Below, in pieces: positions 21,640 to 33,300 of a DNA stretch of 64,000 nt (position 1 is its first letter; every line of letters begins with the position of its first letter). The position numbers were made by a program, and so were the translations under genes. Source of the DNA: Eulemur rufifrons (Eukaryota; Chordata; Mammalia; Primates; Lemuridae); NCBI RefSeq assembly GCF_041146395.1, contig NC_091002.1, forward strand, positions 7,558,501 through 7,622,500. Reading direction: 5' to 3'. Below the pieces are notes generated by a model. The model did no database searches. It saw nothing but the letters and a program-made list of their open reading frames with translations, and had not been told where the DNA came from.

Positions 21640-22200
21640 GCCAATACGTGCTGTATTTTTTCTTAACTTTTCTTGATTGACTTGTATTTTGTTTAGGACT
21701 TTGCATTTATGTTTGTGAGATTGGCCTATAATTTTTCTCTTATGTTCTTTGAATGACTATTATCAAAGCTATCCTGGCCTCCTAAGGTAAGTAAAGAGTA
21801 TCCCTTGTTTTATCAAAATTCACTGGAAGATTCTGTGTAAGATTGGAATGATCTACCCTTTGGAAGTCTGACGGAATTCATGGATAAAATTACCTATCCT
21901 GGTGTTCCTTACAGGAAAATATTTATTGATTCAATGTCCTTAATTATTCTAGCTTGCAATTTTATTTCTTCTTGAGCCAGTTATAGGAAGTCATCCTTTG
22001 CATAATTAATCTGCCTAATTTTTAATATTTAGTCCCATGAAGTTGTTCCTGGTGTTCATTCTCTCACTGTTCCCTCTCAGATGTATCAGTAGTCACTGTC
22101 ACATTGTCTGCTGGCTTGCGTTGCTACCGTTGAGGAATCTGCTTTAAATCTAATTGTTCTTTCCTAAGTAATTTTTTTCTGGGGTGGTTTTCATGCTGTT
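21640..22200 (-). mobile_element. L1 fragment (ORF2 region), right piece
   Basis: AT-rich sequence antisense to L1 ORF2, including TATTTTGTTTAGGACTTTGC, ATTTATGTTTGTGAG and TTGGCCTATAATTTTTCTC. In intact L1 these motifs lie less than ~100 bases from the CCAGCCTTGCATTCCTG end of the 20770-20912 piece, so the two were once contiguous. Confidence 0.75.
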
Positions 22201-22384
22201 TTCACTTTGGCCGCGGCAGTGTCACCGCAGCGTGTGCAGATGTGGGTTTCTGTCCTCATTTTATTCTGTCTGATTGGGCTTGCGCTTCACAGTCTTGCTC
22301 GGGCCGGGTGCTGCTGGTGCCCTCCCCATGGTGACTCAGGGGTCCAGGCTCCTTCTGTCTAGTGGTTCCAATATTCCATGGGGC

Positions 22385-22450
22385 TGTAACAGCTAGGGAA
22401 ACTGAGGCACAGAGAGGGGTAGGTGCCAACCCAGGGTCACAGGGTTCTTG
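22385..22450 (-). repeat. MIR-like fragment
   Basis: GCTAGGGAAACTGAGGCACA followed by GAGAGGGG is the reverse-complement MIR core tail. Confidence 0.45.
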
Positions 22451-24243
22451 GCCAGTCTGGGAGTAGGAGCCAGGCCACCTCCTCCTCCTGGCAGAAAGTT
22501 TTCCCCACCTTGCAACAGCCCTGGCAGCCGCAGAGCCATCCTCTGGGGCCACGGGGAGGGGCGTGGGGGGAGGAGCTGTCTGCTCCCGGGGCAGCCCGCA
22601 TTTCCTGGGCCCATGTGGCAGCAGGTGCAGTTGTCAGGCATGCAGGGGCCTGGGTCACGGCCAGCACTCGGGAATGCAGCAGGGCTCTGCCCTCCCTGCA
22701 GGGAGGAGCAAGTGCCAGGCGCCTCGGGCAGTGGATGTATCCAGTGGCTACAACCCCCAACACCACCCGCCTCCACACCGGCTGTCCCGGGCCAGCCCCT
22801 CGGGGCTTGGATGTGTGGGGAGCATGAATGGGGCTCTGTGGCCCAGCAACTGTTCCGCGGAAGGAAGGCGTCTGGTGGCTGCACAGGTGACAGCGGGGTG
22901 GGGGGTGGGGGTGATGCACAGAGCTGCTTCCTGGGGCTGGTGTCCCCCTCCTCGCCTCAGGTCCCACCAAGATGTCCCTGCAGCATCAAAATCAACCCTC
23001 ACGGCCCTCTAAGGCCTCTCAGATCCCCAGGGCAGTGGGGAGGGACGCCTGGGGCCTCCCCTGTGTCTGAGCCCTGCCTGGGGCCAGCAGTGTGGCTCAG
23101 TCCTGGCCACCAGGCCCCATGCTGCTCTGAGCTTCTGTGTCCTCCTCTGTATGAGGCACGGGGAACCCAGCCTGGGGGTCTGCGTGGGATGAAATGACTC
23201 ACGCGGGCTCCCGTAACCCTCCCCTCTCTCCTCCCCGGGTGGGCCTGCGCGGCTCGGCCAGGGTGCTCATGTTGCTGGGTTCATCCTCAGCTCTGTTCCC
23301 TCATCTGCGGGGCTGCTGCTGAAGTGCTGGCTGTTGGAGGCCTGTTACAGACGAGGGGCTGCCAGCCAAGGCATGGACCTGCCTGACCCCCAAAGCATGT
23401 GGTCTCCAGAAGAACCTGGGGTTGGCATCTCCAGCCTAGGCCAGACCCTGGGGACAGCAAGACTGGAGCCACAGGGTCAAACTGAGAGAGCTCAGGGATG
23501 GGGCTGCCTGGTGGGTCCTTTACGAAGCAGCATTGCCCTTCTGTGCCCATCTGTGTCAGGCTGGGGGTGGGAAGACATGGGGTACCCAGTGGACCACGAG
23601 GGAGCCCCCTGCACTGGTCCACGCTGCCAAGATCTCCACACGTGAGTGAGAACACAAGTGGACAGGTAACCAGCGCAGACCCTGCGGACCCCCCCAGCCC
23701 CACCAACTCTGGACGTGGAGGACGCCTGAGGACTCAGGGGTGTCCTGGGCCAGGGCTGCCTGTGGTCAGCCTGTTGTCAGGGGTGTCTTATGACACCCTG
23801 GGCTGGTGGGAGGGGCAGGTGCCAGAGGGGGAAGCCAGGTTGGTTGAAGACAAACTTTAAAGTAGGGAACCTGTCTGTAGGAACAGGAAGGGCCCCTCCA
23901 GGCTGCGTCCTTTGCTTTGCTTTTGGGAGAGATGCACCCCTCCACCACCCCCATGCGGAGGTCCCGGTGCCCTGTCCTGCGCTGGGCTTGCTCCAGCAGG
24001 TGGGCGGCCTCAGGTGGTGACGGTGGCGCGTGGAGACAGCGCCACTGGGGAGGGGAGCGGGCCATGTGGCTCCCCACCCGCAGGAGAGGCCGGGAGACCC
24101 CAGCGCCCCGCCCGGTCTGGCGTCCCCGGTGTCGCGCCCCGCCCCGGCCCGCCCTCCTGGCCGGCCCAGGCCTCGGGAGCTATTTTGAAAGTGACCCTGG
24201 GCTCGGGCGCGGGGCGGTGGCGAGGGCGCGGCGGGCGGGAACC

Positions 24244-24391
24244 ATGACCGAAGATGACCGAGGCGGCGCTGGTGGAGGGCCAGGTCAAGCTGCGGGACGG
24301 CAAGAAGGTCGGGGCGCGGCGCGGGCGCGGGGCGGGCGGCGGGCGCGGGCGGCGGCTCACGGCTGTCTCTGTCCCCGCAGTGGAAGAGTAG
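24244..24391 (+). CDS. Upstream overlapping ORF on DOK7 mRNA (24 codons after splicing)
   Basis: An ATG in good context (GGAACCATGA) lies ten bases before the DOK7 start, out of frame with it. On the mRNA spliced 24307 to 24381 it reads 24 codons and stops at TAG 24389-24391 inside exon 2. It arises because ATGACCGA is tandemly repeated (ATGACCGAAGATGACCGAGG). If real, ribosomes would have to leak past it to make DOK7. Function is not implied. Confidence 0.4.
24254..24307 (+). CDS. DOK7: DOK7 exon 1
   Basis: Codons 1-18, [18 protein letters not shown]. Donor AAG|GTCGGG is slightly off consensus (+3 C). The start has A at -3. Confidence 0.93.
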
Positions 24392-27300
24392 GTGGCTGGT
24401 ACTGCGCAAGCCGTCGCCGGTGGCAGGTGAGCGGGGGCGGGGGCGCGGTGGCGGCCGGGCGGGCGGACCCTGCGCGACCCGGGGCCCGGGCGGGCGAGCG
24501 CCCCAGCGCCCGAAATAGCCGAAACCGGAGAGCCCGGACTGGGAGCCGAGCGCTGAGCGGCGCAGCCCCGGCCCGCAGAGCCCCTCCCGGAAGGGGAGCA
24601 ACCTGGAGCCCCCGTCGGGTGGCCAGGGACGCCCCAGAAAGCTGCACTCCGGGTGCTCGGCCCGGTGGGTGGGTCCTGGCGCTCACCCCACCCCCTCCCT
24701 GGGCGGTGCAGTCCTTTGGTTGTGGACCCCAGGCAGCAGGAGCAGAGGGTGGCTTCTGGGGAGGAGAGAGGGGACATCCACATTGTCCGGGGGACCATCC
24801 TCTTCCCTGGGCAGCCAGCGTTGGAGAAGGCCAGCGAGGAGCCCCCGAGTTTGGCAGCCTGGGCCAAAGCTCGGGGCGCAGGGGGAGGGCCGCGCCTGCA
24901 GCCTGCAGCTGCCTCAGGGGACAGGTGCCTCGAAGCTGGCCAGGCCCTGTGTGGGATGTGGGTGTCTTGAGTCCTGAGGGCTGCCAGGGTGTCTGTCAGC
25001 TCCCAGCAGGAGATGGTGGGGGACAGGGGGCTCCCTCCCCATTACGCCTGCTGTCCCCTTGGGCTGCCATGCCAGAGGGCCGTGGACAAAATCACTTCCT
25101 GCCTGGGCCCCACGGCCAGGCGTTTCTGCACTCAGTCCCTGGTGCCCAGACCCTGGGGCTGGGGGTGCTGTCCAGAGCCAAGTGGGGGTCCCAGTAGAGG
25201 AAAGTGGGGTCAGAGCCAAGGCATAGCCGGGCTGAGGGAGGAGAGGACAGAAGTGTGGGTCAGCTGGGCTGGGGGCAGGTGGGCCGCTGCACCGGGGGCG
25301 GGGGGGGGGGCGGGGGGGTGCATGGGGGGACAGCGGTGGGGGCTGTGCAGGGCCTCCCCCACCAGAGGAGCAGGGGTGTGGATCAGAGAGTGCTTCCTGA
25401 GAGGCACAGGGGCCTGAGAGGGAGGGTCCCTCTGCTCTGTGGGGTGTGTCAAGGGTCCTCCACACCAGGGCACCTCTGAGTCTGTGAATGAACCTGGTGG
25501 CCACCAGGCATCTCCCGTGTTGACCACGTGCGCCAGGGCAGCTGAGAAGCACGGGAACTGGGGCCACGGGGGTCTGGGGAGACGCAGCCTGGCCCTGAAG
25601 GGGGCTCCGGGGCTGGGTTGGCTCAGGGTGGGAGGGGCCCCTGCATCCATTCTGAGCCCTGCAGCCACCGTCTCATTGTCCTGGGACCCCATGTGTGCTG
25701 GTCACTTCAGCAGCCCCCTGGCTGAATCTGATGCCCTGTGGCATTGCTCAGGGGCCAGTAACGTGAGCAGCTTGGGTGGGAGCAGCATTCCAAAGCCCAC
25801 CTCCCCACCCTGTCCTGGCCAGAGGCCCTGACTCCCCTCCCCTACCCTCCCCTCCAGACCCTCCTGAGCCAACCTGGATGGCAGCCCCCCAGCACCCACT
25901 CTGGGAGCTCTGCCCTCACCCCAGCGCCTCTCGCCTGCTGTCTCAGCCCACCTTCCCCTGGACGGGCCCTGCAAGTGGACGTCCGGCTCTCTGGCCCTGG
26001 TGTGAGGGAGGGCCATGAGAGCTTGTTACCATGGCGATTTCCTTCCGGAAGGGCCCACAGAGGCAGGAGGGACGGGGAGCACGAGCACTTACTCCTCTCA
26101 CAGTGGAGTTTAGTTAGCGAACAAAGGAAAACGTCTTTATCCAAGTGCACGGTCGGAAGCCGGGGACGTTCCTGATGGGTGGGACTTGCTCGCTGAGGGA
26201 CGTGGAGAAGCTGGGCAGGGGGAAGGGACAGAACCGCCTGGCCACAGTGCCCAGCACGGCCAGTCCAAGCGGGGTCCTCCGCCTCGGTGTGGGACTGTAG
26301 GGTGCTCTGCCGGGATGGTGTTCCTCTGTCCTGACCGGAGAGTGCGTGTCTGAGTCCCCTCACCACGGAGGACAGTCCGGGGCCAGTCCTGGCTGGGGCT
26401 CACTGCTGGTGACCGGGCAAGCCAGCCCTGGTCTCAGCCCCTCTCTCCCTCTCCCGTGCTGAGGCTTGCAATGGTGAGAGGGGACCACTCTGATGCCCTG
26501 AGGCGGCCACGGCTACCGGCCAGGCACCCAGAGGTGGTCGGGGAGCGGCCAGGGCTACAAGAGTGGCTGGACGGACCACCAGAGTCCTGGAGCTGGCAGG
26601 GCCCTTGGGGTCGCTGTAGGCAGGAGGCTGGGGCCCAGAAGCCCAGGGGTCTGGCCCAAAGAACGGGACTGTTGGGGTAGAGCCCAGGTTTCCTGCCTGC
26701 CCCCTCCTGGCCGGCTGGAAGGGCAGTGCCTGCTCTCAGGCCGAGGGGACATCAGCTTAGTCTGCCCCGTCCCTGCTCTCAGATCCTCTGCTGAGTTCCC
26801 GGTGGGCGGGGATCCCCCAACCTTGCCTCACCCTCCCATGCGGCCCAGTGGGGTTGAGCCCTGCCTGCAGGGGTCCCCGTCACATGGTCACGGCAACGGC
26901 ACAGGCCTTGCACCCACACACAGTAACGGGCTGTGAGCTCCAGAGCTGCCCGTGTGGCCCGTGCTGTGCTCGGGGCCCCGACCTGTGCAGCCGTCAGCCC
27001 TGCTAACACGGAGTGAATTTCTGGACGATGTGGGTCTCTGGGGGTGGTGACCAGACAGGTCCCTTCCTACGTTGGCATCTCCTGGCTTTGGGTTATTTGG
27101 GCCTCTGTTTCCTTCCCCGGGAACGGGGCTGACATCTCAGCTGCGGGCTTTGGGCAAGGTGCCGGGGGTGGCCAGTTCTCCTGTCCCCACGGAAATGTCA
27201 CAGAATAGGGCTGAGCTTCCTGTGGCCTCTTTTAGGACAGCACATCTGAGCGCCAGGGTTCGACTCTTAGCTCCCCTCACTCGAGCTGCGCCTGAGATTG

Positions 27301-30300
27301 TCGCTTGTCCTGGAGTTTCCTCATCCTCAGCTGGACTCTAGTGCCAGTCCCTGCCTGGCCCACTTGCAGGGCTCTCGGGAGGGTGGACGGAGTGTTGGGC
27401 GAGAGGGCCTGGCCCTGGCCCTGCACGGCCCGACGTCCGGAGCCTTCCGTGTCAGTGCGTGGGCAGGGGCCCCTGTACCCACACCCACCGTCTCCTGCTG
27501 CCTGCTCGGCGGTGCCCAGGCTGCTGACCCTCAGCAGGGTCCCCTCAGGCTCCGCCATGCCCCTCTGCTGAGAGCACTGCCTCAAGGTCACCGCGATCTC
27601 TGAGGGCCAAGTCCCATGGCCGCTCCCCTGGCCTCCCTCTGTGCCCAGCAGTGAGGACTCTCCCCGCCTCCCGGCCTCCAGCTTCCCTGGGCCTCCGCCC
27701 CATCGGCCATCCTTCTGCCGCATCCCCTCCTCCTCCTCCCCGCGGGAGGCCCGAAGCTGCTCTCCCGCCTGCCTGGCTCCGAGGCTGCCGTGTGCTCGTG
27801 ACTCCGCAGTTATTTTTACATCTCCAGACGCCTGCGTCCAGCTGCCTGCGTGTGTCGCCTCGAGCTGCCTGGGGGGCTTCTCAGCCTCATGTGTCCAGGA
27901 GATCCTCCTGTCCTGGCCCCCACCTCAGAGGCCCCTCCCCAGCCATCCTGCCCAAACTTGGGGAGTCCTCCTCGATTGCCGGCTTCCTGCAGTCCCGTGG
28001 CCTCCAGCCGGGAGACACAGCCTCGGCTATTCCTTGGCCCCAGCCAGCTGTGGCCACAGTGCGTCCTCCTGGACGCTGCAGCACCTCCGAGGCCCCCACT
28101 GCCCCGCCCAGGGCCATTCTCCACACGGCGGCCAAGGTCGGCTTTGAGCGGAGCCAGGCTGGTCTTCTCTGCTCAGGGCCTTTCCAGTTCCCTGGTGCGT
28201 GGGAGCAGAGCTCTCTGCATCGATCACCAGGTCCACCAGATGCAGCCTGCCCACACCTCGGGCCATTCTCCCGCTCCTGCTCGGGCTGGCCTGGCCCTCT
28301 GGGTCCCTGCAGAGGCCACGCTGCCCTGCCTCTGGGTACTTGCACTGGCTGTTCCCTCTGACACAGTGCTATTCCCTGTGGGGCTGCTGTGCGGGGTCAG
28401 TTCCCTCCTGGGAGAGTCAGTCCCCGCCCAGCTTTCCTTGTCTGTGGGCTCATCTGTGCCTCTGCCATCTCTGCCTGTAGAGCCAGCTTCACGGGAGCCT
28501 GGCTTTGTCCCCCGGGTCCTGGGCTGCTCACAGAGTCAACACACTGTAGGCATTTGCAGAACAAGCTGGGCTCAGTGCTGGTGGACGCCAGGTCAGGCTG
28601 GGACAGAGCCAGAGGGGTGAGGGGGCTCTGAGGGGCCCAGTGGGGGTCTCTCAGCGCCCTTGGAGGGCTGGCAGGATTTGCCCTGACGTGGGCTGCTGCC
28701 TGTCTGTTGGCGTTTGCCTTTCCCTGTCTCGGGACACATCTGCCAGCCCCACCTGCGCTGGCTGCAGGGCAGGAGTTACTGGAGGGCGGGGTGGGCTGAG
28801 CCTTGGGGCCTGGGTGACTTACTGTCCAGCTCCGTGTCCCTCTGAGTATTTAATGTCAGCACTGGACCACGGACCTCCCCGACTGTCCCAGGCCTGGGTT
28901 GTGGCCCTGCTGGGTGCACTCTGTGCTCACCGGGGCATGGCGTTTGCCGGGGCCACTCGTGCCAGGCCGGGCTCTGTGCAGGCTGCGTGTCCTAGCCTCT
29001 CCCAGATGAAGAGCAGAGGCTCAGAGAGCCTGAAGATGGGTGCCCAGACGTGGGGCTTGAGCCGGGGTCACCCTGTCCCCCGCTGGGGCACCCATGCACG
29101 TCTCAGTGTGTACTTGCACGCATGGGTGTGCATGTAAGAACGTGCACATACATGTGTGTGCATGAACACGTAAGCGTGTGCCGTGAGGAGCGTGAGCATC
29201 TATGCATGTGTGCGCGTGTGCAGGTGTGCACGTGGGTGTGAGTGGCCTGTGCGGGTGGAGTGTGAAAGCGTGCGTGTCTGTGGCTCTCTCAGCTCCGGTG
29301 GCTCTAACAATACCACAGCCTGGGACAGTTCTGTCCCACGGTGCTGGTGGCTGCCAGTCCGGGTGAGTCAGGTCCGCGGCTGCTGAGACCCTGCTTCTCG
29401 GCTCATGCACGGCGGCTCGCGGTGTGTCCTCCCGCGGTGGAAGGGCAGGAAGCTCTCGGGGGCCTCCTTTGTAAGGGCACGGATCCCGTTCCTGAGGGCT
29501 CCACCCCTATGATCACCTCCCACAGGCCCCACCTCCTGTCACCATCGCCGTGGGGGTGAGGGTTTGACCACCTGCATTTGGGGGGACGCTTTCAGGCCCG
29601 AGCAGCGAGTGTGAGCGCGAGTGCCCGTGCGCGTGTGCAGCTGCTAGCCGGCCGGCCCCGCTGCCTGGGCCTGCACCTCGCGGCGCTTTCTGCCTTTGAG
29701 GAGCCCCCAGATCTTGCAAATGCCTCCGAATCCTGTCCCCTGGAGACAGGGTTTCTCGGCCAGGCTGCAGCCCAGCAGCACCCTGTGTGTGGGGGTGGCA
29801 CAGTGTGCCCACGGGGCCACCTTGGTCACTGGGCAGGAGATCCTCCCAATGACCAGGCCTCCTGGGAGGGTGTGGCAGGGAGTGCTTTGGGGCTGGATCC
29901 GGGGGAGCCAGCGGGTGGGTGCCGGCTCCTACTTCCCTCTGTCCTGTGTCCCCCAGGCCAGGCATGCTGTGTCCCAGGAAGACCGCAGCTCCGTTGCTCC
30001 CAGCACTCTGTGCCGATGCTCCTGCCCTGCCAGTGTGGCCTCAGGCCCCTGCCTGGAGTTTCCTCTTCTCTGGTGCCCCTTCCCACAGCAGCTTTGCGCT
30101 TCGGCACTTGCTGCGGGGTGGGCTTTGAAAATAGGGTGTTGCGGAGAAGGGCTGGAACAGCTGCAAGGGGTGGGCGGGGAGCCCTGTCAGGTGGGTGGTG
30201 GAGCTAGCACCCCCGGCGGGGGCTTGGAACGGTAGAGAATTATCCTCTCAGTTCTGGAGGTCAGAGATCTGAAATCAAGGGGTCAACAGGGGGTTGGAAT

Positions 30301-33300
30301 CAAGAGCTCCATGCTCCCCCCAGGGGCTCTCGGGGCCAGACTGCTACGTAGAAACTGGCCCAGGAAGGCCAGAGACTGCGGGGGTGGGGCTGGACTTGAA
30401 GGGTATGGTGGGGGTCCTTTCTAGAAATCTGGAGAGTGTCTTGGCGGGGGTAGGGCCCGGCAGGCCGGTGTGTGGCCCTGGGGAGAGTAGCCGGTATGTC
30501 TGGGGTGAGCGGCGAGGGCTTTCTGTGAGTCAGGAGGGAGATGGGGGCACCTGGCCCGAGGGTGACATTGTGGGGACAGATGATGGTGCCCAGGGCAGAA
30601 CCGAGGGCCCCACGAGCAGCTTCAGGGCAGTGGCCGGGACTGGCTGGCGGCAGAGGCAGGAGGCGGGCACCTGCCCGTGTGGCTGAGGCACCACCACCAT
30701 GGAGCCAGGCCTTGGAGGCAAAGGGTCCCTGCCTGGGTTCTGGGGTGATCAGCCCACCAGGGAGCACAGGAGGCCGAGGCCTGGGAGGTGAAAGGTGGCA
30801 GGTGGTTGGTTGACAGTGTGTGCCCCTTGCAGAGCACCATGGGCGAGTCCTGCATTGCCCGGTCCCCTCTGTGCACACACGGCCAGATCCAGGGGGCCAG
30901 CCCAGCGGCACTGCCACCTGGTGACGTGGGCGGACGTGTAACTGCACGTGGCGACTCCACACGCCTTCCTGCACAGTTTTCACGGCATTACCACAGGTGG
31001 GGGGCCTGCTGTCCCCACGTCACAGATGAGGACACTGAGGCCAAGAACTCCAGGGGCCTGCTGGGAAGGCAGGCAGAGGTTCCCGTTGGGCCTCGCTCCC
31101 GGGGAGGCCCCTCGGAGTGGCTGGGTGTGGCGTGGTCTGTGTGGGGCAGGACTGTCCTCGTGGTCTCCACGTGGCTGTGGCCCGGACCTGCCCTGACAGC
31201 CATCCAAGCACAGCTCGCCACAGAGGGCTGGGGACCCAGGTGTGGTGGCAGTTGGGGGTGGCGAGGGCTGTCCTCACACAAGGCTCCCGCTGTGGCTGCC
31301 TGTCGCTGTGAAAGCTCTTCCTGTGCTCACGCCAGCCCCTCGCGTTTTTGTTCCTCGGGTCCTCTGGTGGCATCTGGGGAGACCATTTCACTGTGCGAAT
31401 TCCGTTTATGCCGACCTGTCTGGCTCATTTCTGTCGGGCCGGCCTCGCCTCCCGCCGGGAGCCGTCCTCCCAGGCTGCCTCGGGAGAGATTGCGCTGGTG
31501 CCTCGACAGCTGCGTGGGACCCCTCCGGCCCCACAGCTGTGACTCTGTGGCCCTGTGTGACGGAGGGACCGGGAAGGGGAGAAAAAGCCGTGGCTGTTCT
31601 GGGTGCCGCCAGGAGAATTAGTGTTTGAGTCAAGTTCATCTGGGATTTTGGTTCTCGCTTGGGTTTGCTGGGCCTGTTTGAAGGGCAGACACCTGCTTTG
31701 CAGAGGCTGGAGGGAGATGCGTCCTGCATCCTCTCCGGGGCATTTTCCTCCACCCCCTGCGTGGGCGCGGGGACTTGATTTCTGCAGCTTCGCGCAGGAT
31801 GTGGGGTTGGCTCACACGTAAGTGTGTTTAGGTGTTTGCAAACCTACACTCTCAGCAAAGGGTGGCGTCCTGGGCCCCCTGCTGGACGGGCAGGGGCTGG
31901 GGGAGACCAGTTTGTCAAGCCTGGGCTGACGCCAGTGGGCCGGGACGCTCCTTGCGTCATCCTGTCTGTTCTCTCGGCCAAGCTGCCCTGCCATGCACAG
32001 GTGCGTGTCCAAGTGGCCAGGTGTGTGCCCGGGGCCGTGCTGGGGGCCATGCCGTGCTGTGTCTGAGCTGCACTCCAGGCTGAGTGGATTGCACGGGGCT
32101 CGTTGCTGGCTTTACCATGCTGTAGTGACAGTGACACTGGAAAATGGGAACTTGGGGGGTGGAGACCTGAGTTGCCCTGGAGGGCCCGGGAGGTGAGACT
32201 CAGGCACGTCCCCTGCAGCCAAGGAAGGGACCAGGGCCTGCCACACTGGACAGTGGCTTGGTGGAAGGGGGCTGGGAAGCCCAGTGACTCTGTCCCCCCC
32301 CAGGCTGGAGCTCAGGCCACACTCTGCAAACAAGGAGCCATCAGATGACGTGGGTCCGGCATGGCAGGGAGCGGGCATAGGCAGGGCCAGCGTAGGACTG
32401 AGGCAGGAGGCCATAGCCACTGGGTAGATGCCATGCCTGAGCCCCTGAGACACTACTTACAGCTCCTGCAGCTCTTCGTGTGGCCGGGTGGGTCCGCTGG
32501 GGGGTCCAGGACCCAGCCACGGGGGCCAGAGCCAGGCGGGCGGGGTGCAGCCATGAAGCGTCTGCGCCTGCTGTGGGCTCCCGGCCTGTGGTCTTGCAGG
32601 GAGGGGGATCATGCCGCTTGGCACATGAGGAAACAGAGACATGGCGTGGTTGGGGGGCTTGCTCAGGGTTGTGCCTCCAACTTGGGTCTTTGTGGCTGTG
32701 CCTGGGGGTGCTGAGGCCTCGGGCTGGCGGGCGGGCTGGGCTGGCGTCCTGACGCGCTGCACCTGTACAGACTGCCTGCTCATGCTGGTCTACAAGGACA
32801 AGTCAGAGCGCGCCAAGGGCCTGCGGGAGCGCAGCAGCCTGACCCTGGAGGACATCTGTGGCCTGGAGCCCGGCCTGCCGTACGAGGGCCTGGCCCACAC
32901 GCTGGCCATCGTCTGCCTGTCCCAGGCCGTCATGCTGGGCTTCGACAGCCGTGAGGCCATGTGCGCCTGGGACGCCCGGATCCGCTACGCACTCGGTGAG
33001 GGTGAGTGACCCAGGGCAGGGGTCCAGGTGAGGGCCTCCCCACTTAGGGGTCCTGGGGTCCCCACCGATGTGGTGGGACATTAGTGGGTCTTCAAACATT
33101 TACTGAGCCCCAAGCTTAGGTTGGGAGAGCCCAGCTCCTGCCTGGGGGTGCCCGGGTGAGGGTTTGGGACCAGGAAGCCTTCGGGGCCGTGGGGCCTTAG
33201 GACCTCCCTGATCACCCCATTAGTTAGAACCTTCAGCCGGAGCTGGGGGCCTTCTTAGTGCAGTGCCCTCCCCAAGGCCTGTCTTTTGCTTCCCACGCTG

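Larger units (their letters stand above)
19340..24030. other. HGFAC-DOK7 intergenic region
   Basis: Mostly GC-rich, with no supported exon. It contains the split antisense L1 (20770-20912 and 21640-22200), a MaLR-like LTR (21122-21485) and a MIR trace (22385-22450). Its right end merges into the DOK7 CpG island. Confidence 0.5.
24030..24680. promoter_or_regulatory. DOK7: DOK7 promoter CpG island
   Basis: Dense CpG and GC-box-like runs (CGCGCCCCGCCCCGGCCCGC near 24133-24152) spanning the region upstream of the DOK7 start, exons 1 and 2 and the beginning of intron 2. No TATA box; a CTATTTTGAAA element at 24180-24190, 54-64 bases before the first ATG, is weakly MEF2-like. Transcription start not determinable here. 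Confidence 0.6.
24427..32770 (+). other. DOK7: DOK7 intron 2
   Basis: 8.3 kb. Holds a G-run (25297-25317), a degenerate TG/CA repeat (29087-29275), an antisense MaLR-like LTR (29280-29590) with a related scrap (30230-30295), and MIR-like traces near 28990, 31020 and 32625. No supported exon; many chance open frames. Confidence 0.65.

Noticed and set aside
23917..25197. 426-codon plus-strand frame spanning the DOK7 CpG island
   Set aside because: It runs through DOK7 exons 1-2 in a different frame and across their intron; CpG-island composition explains the lack of stops. Only its short spliced overlap from the ATG at 24244 is kept as a possible uORF.
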